A DNA stretch of 64,000 bases, taken from assembly GCA_015345905.1 (NCBI GenBank), contig JADDTR010000005.1, positions 434,001 through 498,000 on the forward strand, read 5' to 3'. The stretch is from Aotearoamyces nothofagi (Eukaryota > Ascomycota > Leotiomycetes > Leotiales > Tympanidaceae). Below are positions 24,878-35,765 of this stretch, piece after piece (the first letter of the stretch is position 1; each line of letters opens with the position of its first letter). Below the pieces are notes generated by a model. It searched no databases and was not told where the DNA came from. It saw only the letters and a list, made by a program, of their open reading frames with translations. A program made the translations under genes and the position numbers.

Positions 24878-25278
24878 CTGGCCATAGACACCGGGGGTAA
24901 AGGTCAGGCAGGACGGGCCAGGACAGGCCAGGACGGGCCAGGACGGGACAGGATTAGCTAGGTGGGCGGAGAAGGGAGGGTGAGGGTGGGTGCGTGTGGA
25001 GATTGGTGCAGCCCCCGGTCGGCGGCGCTGCGGCCGCCGTGTTGGGGCCTCAACAGTTTGGGGGGCGCCCAATTGGCCACGTCTGTCGGCCGCCACCGTC
25101 GCGGGCCCGCCCCTTCCGGGCGCTGGCGCATTCCCCTGAGTGGGGCCCTTGCAGTGTTTACACAACTGTCCTGCCCTGCCCTGTCCTGCCCTGTCCTGCC
25201 CTGTGCTAGCTGTGTGTCCGAGTACGACATGCAGAGCAGGCTAGGCTACAGTACCTGCTGTGCAGAGGACACAGGACC

Positions 25279-25336
25279 TGCCTCTGCCCCTCTGCCTCTG
25301 CCTCTGCCTCTGCCTCTGCCTCTGCCTCTGCCTCTG
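25279..25336. repeat. (CCTCTG)n hexanucleotide array
   Basis: About nine copies of CCTCTG, one of them disturbed near its left end. It is preceded by a looser CCTGCCCTGT array at about 25168-25204. Confidence 0.9.
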
Positions 25337-25370
25337 CTTTGTTGAATGGGCGCCTGTTGGCCGTGCCTGT

Positions 25371-25408
25371 CATGCCTGCCATGCCTGCCATGCCTGCCAT
25401 GCCTGCCA
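25371..25408. repeat. 9-nt minisatellite (CATGCCTGC)4
   Basis: Four exact copies of CATGCCTGC at 25371, 25380, 25389 and 25398. The sequence differs from the 9-nt array at 24.6 kb. Confidence 0.9.
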
Positions 25409-26233
25409 ACTCCATAGTAACTAACTGCTACATGCAATTAATTGCGTGTTTAAATCATGCTATTCTCTCCTCCCAGTACTGACGGCAGTACGGAGCTCCC
25501 CTCGCCCGACGTTTTTCTCGAACATCGCAACAACTTCTAGCCTCTCCGCAGATACGGCTGTGAGCGCTACTGCTCGGGTGTCGGGTGTTGGTGCTGGGAC
25601 TGCGAGAGAGGGAGATATGTACGCTACAGGCGAGCTACCTTACATCAGCTACTCCGTACGGTTACTGTACAGTACTGCACTGTGCAGTACCTCCGCTATG
25701 GCAGTCGTAGCTGTGTAGAATTCCCGGAGCCGAAGGTGCCTGGAAGGTAGCCAGCTATGTACAGCATATACAGTACCGTCGAGTACAGTACGTACATGCT
25801 ATGCTGTACAGTATATACATACTGTACAATACATGCATGGATGCCAAACGCGCTCAGAGAGTCCCTGCATTCTTAGCCCCGGCGCAAAGCAGGCACGGCA
25901 AGGCACCTTCCTCTCCTTGCCTTGCCTTGCCTTATATAAGCCGCCGAGCCTCGCTCTTCTTCGCATCCCGTGACCCGCGCCCCGTGACATCTCCGTCGCC
26001 TGCACATTCTGTACCCTACCAGCCCTGTGCCGTACTGGCTGTGCACTGTGCTGGCAATGGTGCGCGGCGGTGGGTGGTAGGGCTGGCGACAAGAATCATC
26101 CCCCAAGGTTACTGTACTGTACTGTACTGTACCGTAGGCGGTAAGTGCCTTACTTCGAACAAGGCAGCAAGTCTGGCAGCCTGGACCAGCCCTACGCGGC
26201 ATGGCGTCTCCTTGCACGCCTCCTGTGTCCGCC

Positions 26234-26261
26234 GCCGTCCGCCGTCCGCCGTCCGCCGTCC
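26234..26261. repeat. 7-nt tandem repeat (GCCGTCC)4
   Basis: Four exact copies of GCCGTCC. A 7-nt unit runs through all three frames, so coding function is unlikely. Confidence 0.9.
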
Positions 26262-26792
26262 ACCACCACTAAGCAGAGGTGCCGTAGTGGTAAGACTGGC
26301 ACCGCCCTAGCCAATGCCGCCAGCCTTGTCAGCGTCCCAACACTCGTCCCTGGTGCCCGTGTGTCCCACGGTGCCGTATACTCTGCTCTCCTCTACCCAG
26401 TATTACCCAAGTACAGGAGGAGGGCAAGCATACAGTATCTCGTCACGTGGTCATGCACGCGTTCTTCCGTCCTTCTGCACATCAACTTGCCACCATCACA
26501 TACTAACATACCCCTTCTCTTTTTTGTTGGAAAACATGCTGCGTTGCTAGCCTTCTACGCGGTACGCTTCTATGGTATGCAGCAAGTTCAGCAACCGAGC
26601 GGATGAATAAGTCCCGTGGCTTCCCGAAGGCTTGATGGATACGGCTTCCGTAGCAAAGCCTCAACATTACTGTCAGTTCCTTATAGAATCTTTCATAGTG
26701 CACCTTTCATTTGAGTGCCCATTAAAACAACCGTGCCTGCTAAGAAATAACAATACTCGCTAAGAACCTCTAAAATTTCTCTATTTTAGACA

Positions 26793-29243
26793 TCAATCTT
26801 TCAGCTCCTGTGTCGCCTCGCTCCCACTTTCGCCAGTAGGTGCTTCTGGGTGAGAGGTATGCTTGTCAATCATGCCAGGCTGGATATGATACCGCTCTAA
26901 TTCCATCTCCCTATCCATTGCATCTCCCGTTAAGCTCTCCGCATCCTCATCCTCCATTTCCTCCGGAAGAACTAAGTTCAGAATAATGGCAAGGAAGGCT
27001 GTTACCGCAAACCCTGTCTCCATTACCAAAACTATTGCGTCGTAAAATCCGGAGAGTGCCTTGTTATCGCCTGCATACGTGAAGACATAAGAAAACCAGG
27101 TTGGAACAAGGGTAGCCCCGAATCCAATAGACATGGCTGCTGTCAGAATGAAGCGGTTGCGTCTAGTAAACGGTACAGAGGAGATAATCCTAATGCCGGA
27201 GATCGCAACGGAGCTGAATAGGAAGGTCGTCATTCCGCCAAGAACTGGTGAAGGGATAGCCACTAAAGCTGCTGCGAACTTGGAAAATACTCCCATGACG
27301 ATTAGGAAAAAGCAGGCAGCATAACCGGCCTTTCTATTCCCACAACGGGTGAGTGCAATTACGCCATTGTTCTGGGCAAATGTAGACATTGGCGTCATAG
27401 TGCATAGTCCAGCGAGCATGCCTGTAATACGTTAGATTCCGTGCTTTCATCTCCTGAGAAGAATATTAATCACCATTGAGACCGTCGGCTAGAACACCCC
27501 CCTAAAATCTTATTAGCTATTTAGGCAAACTTCTTCGTTATTGTGGACTTACTTGAATGCGGCTATCGAAGAGCTTGCCATCAACTTGGAGCCTTGAAAC
27601 GTCACATGTTGCAGTGATATCGCCAATAGCTTCCATCATCAGGATCAAATAAATAGCCAGCATTGGTAGGATGAGAGGTCCATAGACAGACAACTTGAAT
27701 GTATGAACCCATATGAAGCTGACAGAAGGCGCTATATCAATCGAAGACTTATCAAAGTAGCCAGTTGCAGCTGCGACGATACAGCCGACAAGTAGCCCCA
27801 ATATGACGGAAGTACTTTTCATAATAGGAGAGCCGAAGCGTTCGCAGATGATTATACTGACAAATACCAAGAATCCCAACCCAATAAACTCTGCGCTGCC
27901 CCACTAGAAGGTCTCATGTCAGCTACTGCTACCCCAATAAAATAACTGGACGTAGATGCAGGGTGTTGGTGAGTGTGGACACATCAGGAGTCTGGTAGGT
28001 ATTGCAGAACACAATACGACATCTGACCGCATCTCGTCTCAGAAAGGAAACATGGGCACCAAGAGAATACTCACAGCGAGAGCATGCGGAGCAGAATTGG
28101 ATGGGCACAGCATGTAGTCGCCAGACGTAGGTCGGCTTGCGCAAGATCCGGACCCCCCTGCCCAATCTTGTAATGCAGACTCAATGAGTGAAATTCCAAT
28201 GAGTGTGACGGTCGGTCCTGTAACCAAAGGAGGAAATAGCCTTTTCAGTAGCTTCGGCGTCATAAACGACAGTCCAATTTCGAGGAGAGAACATAAAGTT
28301 GCAGTGCCTGATAGTTTCAGACGGAAATCAGTAAAAGTTTTCCTTAATAATTAAATAAAATCCGGAGCCACGGAAAATGTAACAAAAACGTAGGCCAATT
28401 GACAGAATTCCTATGGCATCTTTTATAGTCCAACCTTCCATGAAATGCCTTGAAATGCCTTTTAACTCCAGAAGACGCTCCAGCGGCTATCCTAATTTTT
28501 GTGTTATGAATATAAGAGAGGATAAACTCACCAAGAAGCATTCCATATCCCTCAGGACAGGGTAGCTTTGTGCCATCGTCGTCCGTTAGACAGATCCCGT
28601 TGGCATACCTAGATTGGAGTCAGCAAGTAAAAATGCAGGATTAGGACTGTGTATATACATCTGAGTAAATGCCGCGGAAGCGAGGGGAATGATGGCGAAA
28701 GAGGTGCCCACAACACTGATCAGACCGGTTCCAATATAATAGGGGGTTTTGTAGATATGAAATCTAGTGATTTGCACAGCGCTCAAAATCCCGCACACAA
28801 TTAATGAGGTAGATACCAAATACTGCGATGCTGTGGTGTCAAGATTGGCGCCCTCTGAGCCAGCAATAATTATGGGCGGCGTGATGACGCCAGCTAACAT
28901 AGCAAGGGCGTGCTGGAAGCCAAGTAGAAGCGCCAAAACGACTGGCATACGATCGTTCAGGCCAAAGAAGGGAGCCGCACGGTGAACCTTCTTCATAAAA
29001 GGAATGTTTGGTTTGAAGAGAAATGCATAATTGTATGTACCAATCAAACCATCCCTATAGATTATCAGCAAGCGACGAGACTGAATGCCCGGGCCCCGAA
29101 TTGGAAGCATACCTTGTAGTGAAGGCCTTCACGATGTGTGCGACGTGCTCTCTAAATGTCCGCTGGGGGCTGTGGTCGGGGCCAATCTGGTCAGGGCCAT
29201 CTTGTGGGCCGTCATCAACAGTCATTGGGGCTTTGGTTGACAT
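26793..29243 (-). CDS. Xanthine/uric acid permease, NAT/NCS2 family (UapA/UapC type)
   Basis: Plasma-membrane symporter taking up xanthine and uric acid with protons, for use as nitrogen sources. Seven inferred exons (29243-29113, 29054-28659, 28608-28532, 28307-28075, 27903-27553, 27501-27474, 27421-26793) give 614 residues with all phases consistent. The family QH motif appears as GFQHALAM. MMEAIGDITATCDVSRLQ carries the substrate-binding Glu (UapA E356) and GGVLADGLNG carries the Asp (UapA D388). The NAT signature is QNNGVIALTR. About a dozen hydrophobic helices are visible. The acidic C-terminal tail (EEMEDEDAE) resembles the ER-exit and endocytosis region of UapA. Exon 6 is only 28 nt yet carries the critical Asp. 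Six GATAAG-type sites or their reverse lie upstream. Specificity for oxidised purines rather than other nucleobases is inferred from these residues. Confidence 0.93.
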
Positions 29244-29415
29244 TCGAGGCTCTCGGGGATATTAGGCGGGGAAAGACGGAAGAATCTGCAGCGCCGATGA
29301 TACTAATTGGATTCCGAGGAGAGGAGGGGAGAGGGGAGATGCATGCTGATATATATCCATGGCAAGGACAAGGCCAGGTTGGAGGCTGCGCAGTGCTTGC
29401 TGCAGTAGTGTTCGC

Positions 29416-30470
29416 GATAAGACAGTGCTGGATGTATGTAGATGGCGAAGCTACTAGCAAGGAGGACGGAGAGGATGACGCGGGTAAAAGAAATTTGAGA
29501 TGGGGAAAGTTGGAGGCGGCGACCTGGTGCCTGGCGCGCCTGGCGGGCCTGGTGCCAGCGAGGCAGGCGGCGAGCCCGGGCGTGCCGGGATCTCTGGCGT
29601 AGCTGGGGAGGGCGCGCGTGGTCGGGCCCGTCCGTACCTGAGAGATTAGGTATCCAGAGGGGCTGCGGCGGATGCTGCGACGACAACTGGCGGGCTGACA
29701 GACGCAATACAGTAACGGATTGGAATCCGCACAGGAGGGAGGAGAGCCTGGACCGCCGGCAGCCTATTTGCTGACTATCTGCTGGCTATTTGCTGACTAT
29801 TTGCTGAGCTATCTGCTGAAGTGCCGGGCGTGCTGGGGGGGCCTACGTAGCGCTGGAGCCGCTCCGTCGCCGGCTGTCTTATCGCGCGGCAGGCTCTGTC
29901 TGCAGCGGCCTGGCGGCAAGCACTGGGGATTCCATCCGCCACGAGCCCACGGCCCAGCAAGACACGGCATTACAGCGCAGGAGCAGCGGACGGAGGCCCC
30001 AAGGACCGCCCAAGTCCCTATCGATTCTACCAAGTCTGCCAAGTACCTACGGAATGCCTTGGAGGGAGTACACGAATCGAGTGGCTTGGCAAGTATTTTG
30101 GGCGAAGCGGAGCCCTGACGCCCTTGCCGGCCGCGAGATAAGGTACTGTAGCGGCCGATACATCTGTAATCTGCACCTACCTAAGGCAAGGTAGCTACAA
30201 GCAGCCAGCGGCGCCATCCATATGCGACGGCCCATCAGGCTTGTCAGTAGCAAGGCGCCTACAGTGGAGGTAGGCATGTACCTAGGTACCTAGGTACAAG
30301 TACAATACCTAGGGGCCCTGATTAATGCCCTCAGTAGTGGTCCCCAAGGTAACTAAGCCCTCTCCCTTATCTACCCCACCAGCGTACCTTCCTACGAATG
30401 ATTCGGAGACTCTCGCCCACCGCACGCAGAGAGTAAGGCGCTGCGCCAGGTAATATGCATTGTAGATAAG
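29416..30470. promoter_or_regulatory. Cluster of GATAAG sites upstream of the purine permease
   Basis: GATAAG or its reverse CTTATC occurs at 29416-29421, 29878-29883, 30137-30142, 30366-30371 and 30465-30470, roughly 170 to 1230 bases upstream of the permease start. HGATAR is the binding site of the AreA/NIT2 GATA factor, which activates uapA-type genes when preferred nitrogen is scarce. The sites are seen directly; the regulation is inference. Confidence 0.5.
29764..29818. repeat. Imperfect 12-13-nt array (CTATTTGCTGA)
   Basis: Four to five imperfect units of CTATTTGCTGA or CTATCTGCTG, differing by T/C and small length changes. Confidence 0.75.
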
Positions 30471-30960
30471 CTTGGTCAAAGGCAGCCGGGAGGAAGACAG
30501 ACTGTGCGCGTCCTGCCATAAAATCTTTTCGCGGCTGTTCCGCGTAGTTGCGGGACTCGGCGACCGAGGAGCCTTGTGTATCAGGTACAGCAGGCACAGC
30601 AGGTCATATAAGTATAAGCAGGCCATACATTGGCCACCAGCCGTAGGTTAAAAGTAAGCAGAGCAGATGTACATACTTGCAATATATACAGCTAGGCTCA
30701 TACATACAGTCCGGTAGATATCTTGCTTCGTGTGTGCCTTTCTGCTCTCCAGGGATAAGCCGCCCATGCTACCTCCTCGGTCACGTCCGCCACTTCCGCC
30801 ACGTCCATCTCCGTAGTCCGTACCTTAGGTAAGGCAAGTAGGTAAGGTCTCCGGATAAGGCCGGTACTGTACTGTAAGTACTGTAGATGTACAATACCTT
30901 GCTCGGTGGCTTTTCGTGCTGTGGCACCGACTACGCCGACTTCCGGTGGTCAAATGTGAC

Positions 30961-31052
30961 ATTAATAATATTAACATTAACATTAATATGATTTATGATT
31001 ATCATTATCATTATGATTATCATTATCATTGCCACTGCCACTGCCACTGCCA
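30961..31052. repeat. Compound microsatellite (ATTAAC)n-(ATTATC)n-(CACTGC)n
   Basis: A 6-nt phased tract changes from ATTAAC/ATTAAT units to ATTATC/ATTATG units and then abruptly to CACTGC units. The AT-rich and GC-rich hexamers abut directly. Confidence 0.85.
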
Positions 31053-31666
31053 CCAAGCCACGACTCTTGCGAAGAATGTATGCGGCATGCCATTGTTGCA
31101 CTGGCCTGGCTGTCTGACATGACATCATGCCAGCTCGCAGGCATACTGTACTTTTGTACTCCTCTCCTCACCCACCCACTGTTTGTCCTCTTGTTCTCGT
31201 GTTCCCTGCCTGTCGTATAGCAGCTACCTGTACCTGGGGCTTGGAATAAACCCTTGGGCTGATTAAAAGCCTATCGTCGCTAACTAACAATCAACTATCT
31301 TACGCTCAACTAAAGCCAGTTACAGTTTCAGCTCCATTTGCCCGGTTCTTACACCGTCTAAAATATACCTTCTAGACAATGGCCACAAGATTTTTTTTGT
31401 TCATATACAGCTATTCATTGGTCGGCAGGTGTCCTGTCACTTTTGTCTGCTACACGCTTTGTATCCTCAGTTCTGACAGTCGTCTCCATACTTATACATT
31501 GCTCCTAAATAGCTACAGTCTTGCTACGTCTGCCAGACACATCTTGATAGGAGAGCTCAGAAGCTAATCGCCAATATAGCGATCTTGGGTATTGACAGAT
31601 GGTACTTTAGCACACTCCTCTTGGGCTGTATAACATAAACTATAATACCAGTAGATGAACCTCTCG

Positions 31667-33785
31667 TTATTGCATATCTGTCGTCAAATCATCATCGGCA
31701 ATTCGTTGCGGGATTTCTGAATGTCCAAAGGTACTGTGTTCCCCAACGCCTGCTAAATCCCCAGGAATTGATGCTTCCGCTTCTGTTATACGCGGGTTCT
31801 CCAGGGCCTTGACCGGACTGCTACTACTCAATACATCAATATGCCTTGAAGATGGTGATACTGTTATCACCCGGGGCTCTGGCTCATCTTTGACCTGGTG
31901 TGGCCCTCTTGGCGGTGATCTGCCTCTTATGGGATAATAGTAAGGCTCGCCGGACATATCTGTCGGAGGGTTCACATAGGTATGAGTCGCACTAGATCTC
32001 ACCCCTTCACCTAAGTGCGAGCTCAATAGGCGAAAGTTATCTATATCATCTCTTCCAACTGCAGTAGCAGGATCGATATATTCTGTTTCTACGTGATCCG
32101 AAGTGGTTCTTCTCTCATCGTATCGCCCCGTACCCTCCTGTCTTTCGGGAAACATACTAAGGAGAGAAGTCGCATGACAGCGATTTCTGGGGTCGTCACT
32201 CAGACAAATGCCCACGAGAGCGCGGTAGTAGCTCGGAATTTCATCAGGCGCCATGGCGAGAGTCAGTGGTCGAGGCTGGATTTCGGGTTCATCTTGTTCC
32301 ATAGCTATAGCCCAAAGAACCATGCCAAGTTGAAAGATATCGGACTTCACTCCGATATACATGGAGATTCTCTGTTTGCTTGCAATGAGAGCAGCGACTT
32401 CTGGAGGTTCCCACCCAACCGGGCATCCCCTCCTATTTATGTCGATTATTTTTGCCTTGTCGTCTGCATCAATAACGATGTTTGACAAAGTGAAATCACC
32501 TTGAACGAAACCAGCTAAGATAGCGTAAGTATTGTGCAGGTGGACTGGATTTAGATGTCAAAATACCTTCATGGATTTCCGACAACCCCTGTACAATTTG
32601 CTTGGCCCATCGCTCCCTTCTTAGCCAAGGCAATTCTCCCTTGCCATCATATATGACATCAATCAAAGCACCTTTCTCAGCATAGCTGATCAACAGTCCC
32701 TTCAAGTATTTCTCCTCGTTGTCGATGATAACACCCCCAAACTGAATAACGCTGTCAGAGCCCGACAGACGATGTAGAGCATTAATCTCATATAGGAACT
32801 CTTCTACGGTATCTGGACCTGGGATCTCTTTCTTGATGAAGACATGGCCATTAACATTTACTTTGTATACAAAGCCGGATAGATGCGAGTCAAAGGCCAA
32901 CTCATCTTCACGAAATCTTCGACAGTGCAAATGATTAATCGCCGTGATTGGAGGGTAATGAATTATTTCATGTACATCTTCGGTCACATGTACATGAAGC
33001 CTCTCAAGTTCCGTCTGGAGCTTCAAGTTCGTGACGGTGTCATAAAATTGAATATCAGGTAACGAATCGCGGATGGACTCGTAGATTCGGGCACTTTTGT
33101 CACGTTGGAACTGGGTGCGTTGCAATTCTTCTTCTAGAGACCCTGGTGGCGCTTCTCGATAGTCAAGGGAAATAGTGACACGCCGCCAGCGATTCGAAGT
33201 CTCTGCAAATGTAACGAAGAACTTTTCCCTGTCCGACCTATCCCGGAAATGCATGCTTAGGTTTAGGATCCAACGCTTCTCGAGGTCTTCTAGAAGCTCG
33301 TCATCAAATCCATCGGCCGAGACCGAGTGCGCATCATTTAAAGACGTCGACTCAGGTGCAGGCTCTTCTGAAACCTGCGCGAGATCATTGACCTCAGCTA
33401 CCTGTGTATTCACCCGGTATTCCTTCGCTTCAAGTTCATCGTCGTCTTGATCGACAGTGCCCATGAGCACCGGGGCAGATGTACGTGGAAGAGACGTTGC
33501 GATGGGATTTGGCAGTTCTGGGATATATCCTTTTGGACGTCGATCGACTGAGATGGCACGCCGTTCATCGACTCTCGGCTTTACGGGCTCAAGTCTGTCC
33601 CGAAGTTCGGATTGCTGCCGCTTGAAAGTGGCAGGTCGAGGCAGTCCTGGTATAGCTTTTCTAGACAGCCGTCGTGCCATGTTGGGTCTTTGCGCTTCCC
33701 CCTGTAGAGAACTAACTGGCACATTACTGTCATCCTTTCCAAACCATCTCTTCCAAGGCCAAATCGATCTCTGGTCTGCGGCCAT
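31667..33785 (-). CDS. Protein kinase-like protein with divergent DFG motif
   Basis: Two exons (33785-32567, 32514-31667) encode 688 residues. Residues 1-285 are a basic, Ser-rich leader and a long helical or unknown region. A kinase fold follows from about 290: the beta-3 lysine in GHVFIKKEI (about 318-319), the alpha-C Glu in FLYEINALHRL (about 333), and a catalytic loop GDFTLSN (Asp413, Asn418). The magnesium Asp lies in IIDINRRG (431), where DFG is replaced by DIN. A PPE (for APE) and the GVKSDIFQLGMVLWAI helix follow. HRD is replaced by VQGD. All five catalytic residues are kept, so activity is possible despite the altered motifs. The last 200 residues are disordered, rich in Ser/Pro. 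The ATG at 33785 is the first Met in the frame. The substrate is unknown and I recognise no named orthologue. Confidence 0.8.
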
Positions 33786-35765
33786 TCTTTCCTGAGGCAC
33801 AAGCGTCCGTGTCGAGTCGGCTTGGGGACTTTCTTGAGCTATCTAATTTGATCGGTCGAGCAGCAGGGCTGGCTCATAGCACAGTCACTTCACGCATAGA
33901 CAACGGCGGACGGGATTGGGAGCGTGTCGAGTATCTATGGTGGCTGGGCTTCTCACAGGTGCGCCAGAAGCAGTACGGAATTAGTTTGAAATCTTCAAAT
34001 AAACGTGGTGACCCAGGCCGTGCACGCAGAAGCCCCGAAGCCGTCAACCACAGGAAAGACGGGCATTCACAGGCCGCAGCTGTTGAGTTGAGGGGAGGTC
34101 TCGGCGACTGTGCATGTGTCAAGAACCTGCTGCAGGTATCCGAGGCCGACTGTGTGGAAGTGGTGCTGCTGGTATTCTTATGTAGAAGCCCGAAGATACC
34201 ATCGTCTCAGCTACATGAGATAGCTTTGAAACTATCGAGGCTGTCGTAGCATCGTTGGCAGATGAGGATTCCGGCCTGTCGTTGTTGACTCGACGTGTAG
34301 AGCTCGTAGGAAGCGGTCAATGAAGGAGAGAGCAAGTAGCGCTGTCGCCTGGCAGGGTATTTAATGCATGCGACAGGCACGGCAGGGTGATGCCATCGCT
34401 AGAATTCTGGGAGATGAACTGTGTTTGGGCGCCTCGCCATTGCGCAGGCGTTGAGGCGCAGGCAGGCATAGCTTCGTAAAGTAACTGTTCTACAACTGGA
34501 GAGTGGCCTAAGCTGCGCAGTCACATTTTGGGCAACGCTGCGATTGTGTCCTGTGGATTGCACGGGCGCTATGGAGATAGCGTGCCGGTGTAGCGGCGGA
34601 GTAGCGCTGCCTTTGGGCACCGTCGACAAAGAGCATCGCCGGGCAGAGGCAGGCTGAGGCAGGCTGGTCAGCCTCACAGAACCTCGCCATATACGCTATC
34701 AAGCTGCCAAGCTACCTATTCTGCCTCCTGAGATCTGCTCTTCTGAGATCTGCTGCAGAGAGACGCTGCAGAGAGACGCTCCAGAGACACAGTGAAGGCG
34801 TGCTTCCGGATATTCCCATCTGGCGGCCGAGGCCTCGTCACAGCGTGCTTCTGAGCTGGCCTGCTCTCGTTACGAGGGCCGGCCTGCCCTCGCTGGCCAT
34901 GTCCCAAGACCTGCCTGCCTGCCTGCCTATACGCGACGAATGCTACATACAGAGGACATAAAAGAGCTGCTGTGCCCCTACACTATCCGTCCTACATTAT
35001 CCGCCAGTGCCGTGTCTGTCCTTCACGCGTCCTTGGTACCGTCTCCGCCTGGCTCGTTCTCTACACAGTCGCATCAGCTGCAATCCAGCGTGGGATGGAT
35101 GACTTCCGTTCTGACCGCTCACTCGTCACAGACGTGCCCAGGTACGTTGCCGTTCGCTCGTCTTGACCACCCCTTATCCTAAATAGGCGCTGCTGATGGG
35201 GATTTGCTTTTATGTTGGGCACCGACGAGACTGCGAGGATGGTTTATAAGGCTTTCGGCTTTCTTATTCATCGTTGGCAGCATTACGTCTGGTCACATAT
35301 TGGTGATTCCTGCAGAAATGGCCCGGCCTTCTGAGGTTGCGCTGCGTTGGACATGCATGACAAGGCTCTACCCGTACGTGCTAGTATGTGCTAGTGCCCG
35401 CCGCCAACCATTAGCCAGCAGCTATGCGCCTTGCAAAGACTGGTGGTTCCCGTCCTTCCAAACCCCACCTTTCATACATGCGGTCACTATACTGGCTATG
35501 CATATTTCGACAAATGTGGTATCGCAACAGCAGTGCTCCATGGTTCGTTTGGAGGACTCCGACTGCGGAACTCCGTTTACTGCTAAGGTCATACAAAAAA
35601 TATAGTACACTCACTATGTGCCTTCCACCTTCTTACATGCAATGCAACCCAGAGGAGAGACTTCGCGGCCGGCAAGATGGCCTCGATTATTAACGCCAGT
35701 GAGATGCAGCCACGCCGCATGTCTCGATGATATATCTAGTCCAAAACATATGCTAATGTCAATCC
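33786..35765. other. Spacer between kinase-like gene and Lon gene
   Basis: Nearly 2 kb with no recognised gene. The left side must hold the kinase-like promoter. The rest is mixed sequence with short repeats such as CTGCAGAGAGACG (about 34,752-34,778) and GCCTGCCTGCC (about 34,911-34,928). The open frames at 34.9-35.7 kb have no coding character I can support. Confidence 0.55.

Larger units (their letters stand above)
24285..26792. other. Minisatellite-rich spacer upstream of OLE1
   Basis: About 2.5 kb lies between the OLE1 start and the permease stop, and it must contain the OLE1 promoter. It is GC-rich on the left and packed with at least six unrelated tandem arrays. The right half has GTAC palindromes at 25,671-25,690, 25,755-25,830 and 26,110-26,133. 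No gene is recognised on either strand. Confidence 0.6.
29244..31666. other. Spacer upstream of the permease, repeats
   Basis: This is promoter sequence for the permease, followed by low-complexity DNA and the 3' side of the kinase-like gene. Tandem arrays occur at 29,764-29,818 and 30,961-31,052. A CCTAGGTACCTAGGTAC string is at about 30,280-30,300. No gene is recognised. A 62-codon frame at 31,379 starts with ATG but has no recognisable family. Confidence 0.55.

Noticed and set aside
31379-31567. 62-codon plus-strand frame starting MATRFFLFIYSYSL
   Set aside because: Short and hydrophobic, with no family resemblance or splice context; probably chance.
33874-34249. Open frames of 146 and 82 codons on both strands upstream of the kinase-like gene
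   Set aside because: They overlap each other and lie in the promoter region of the minus-strand gene, with no recognised domain.
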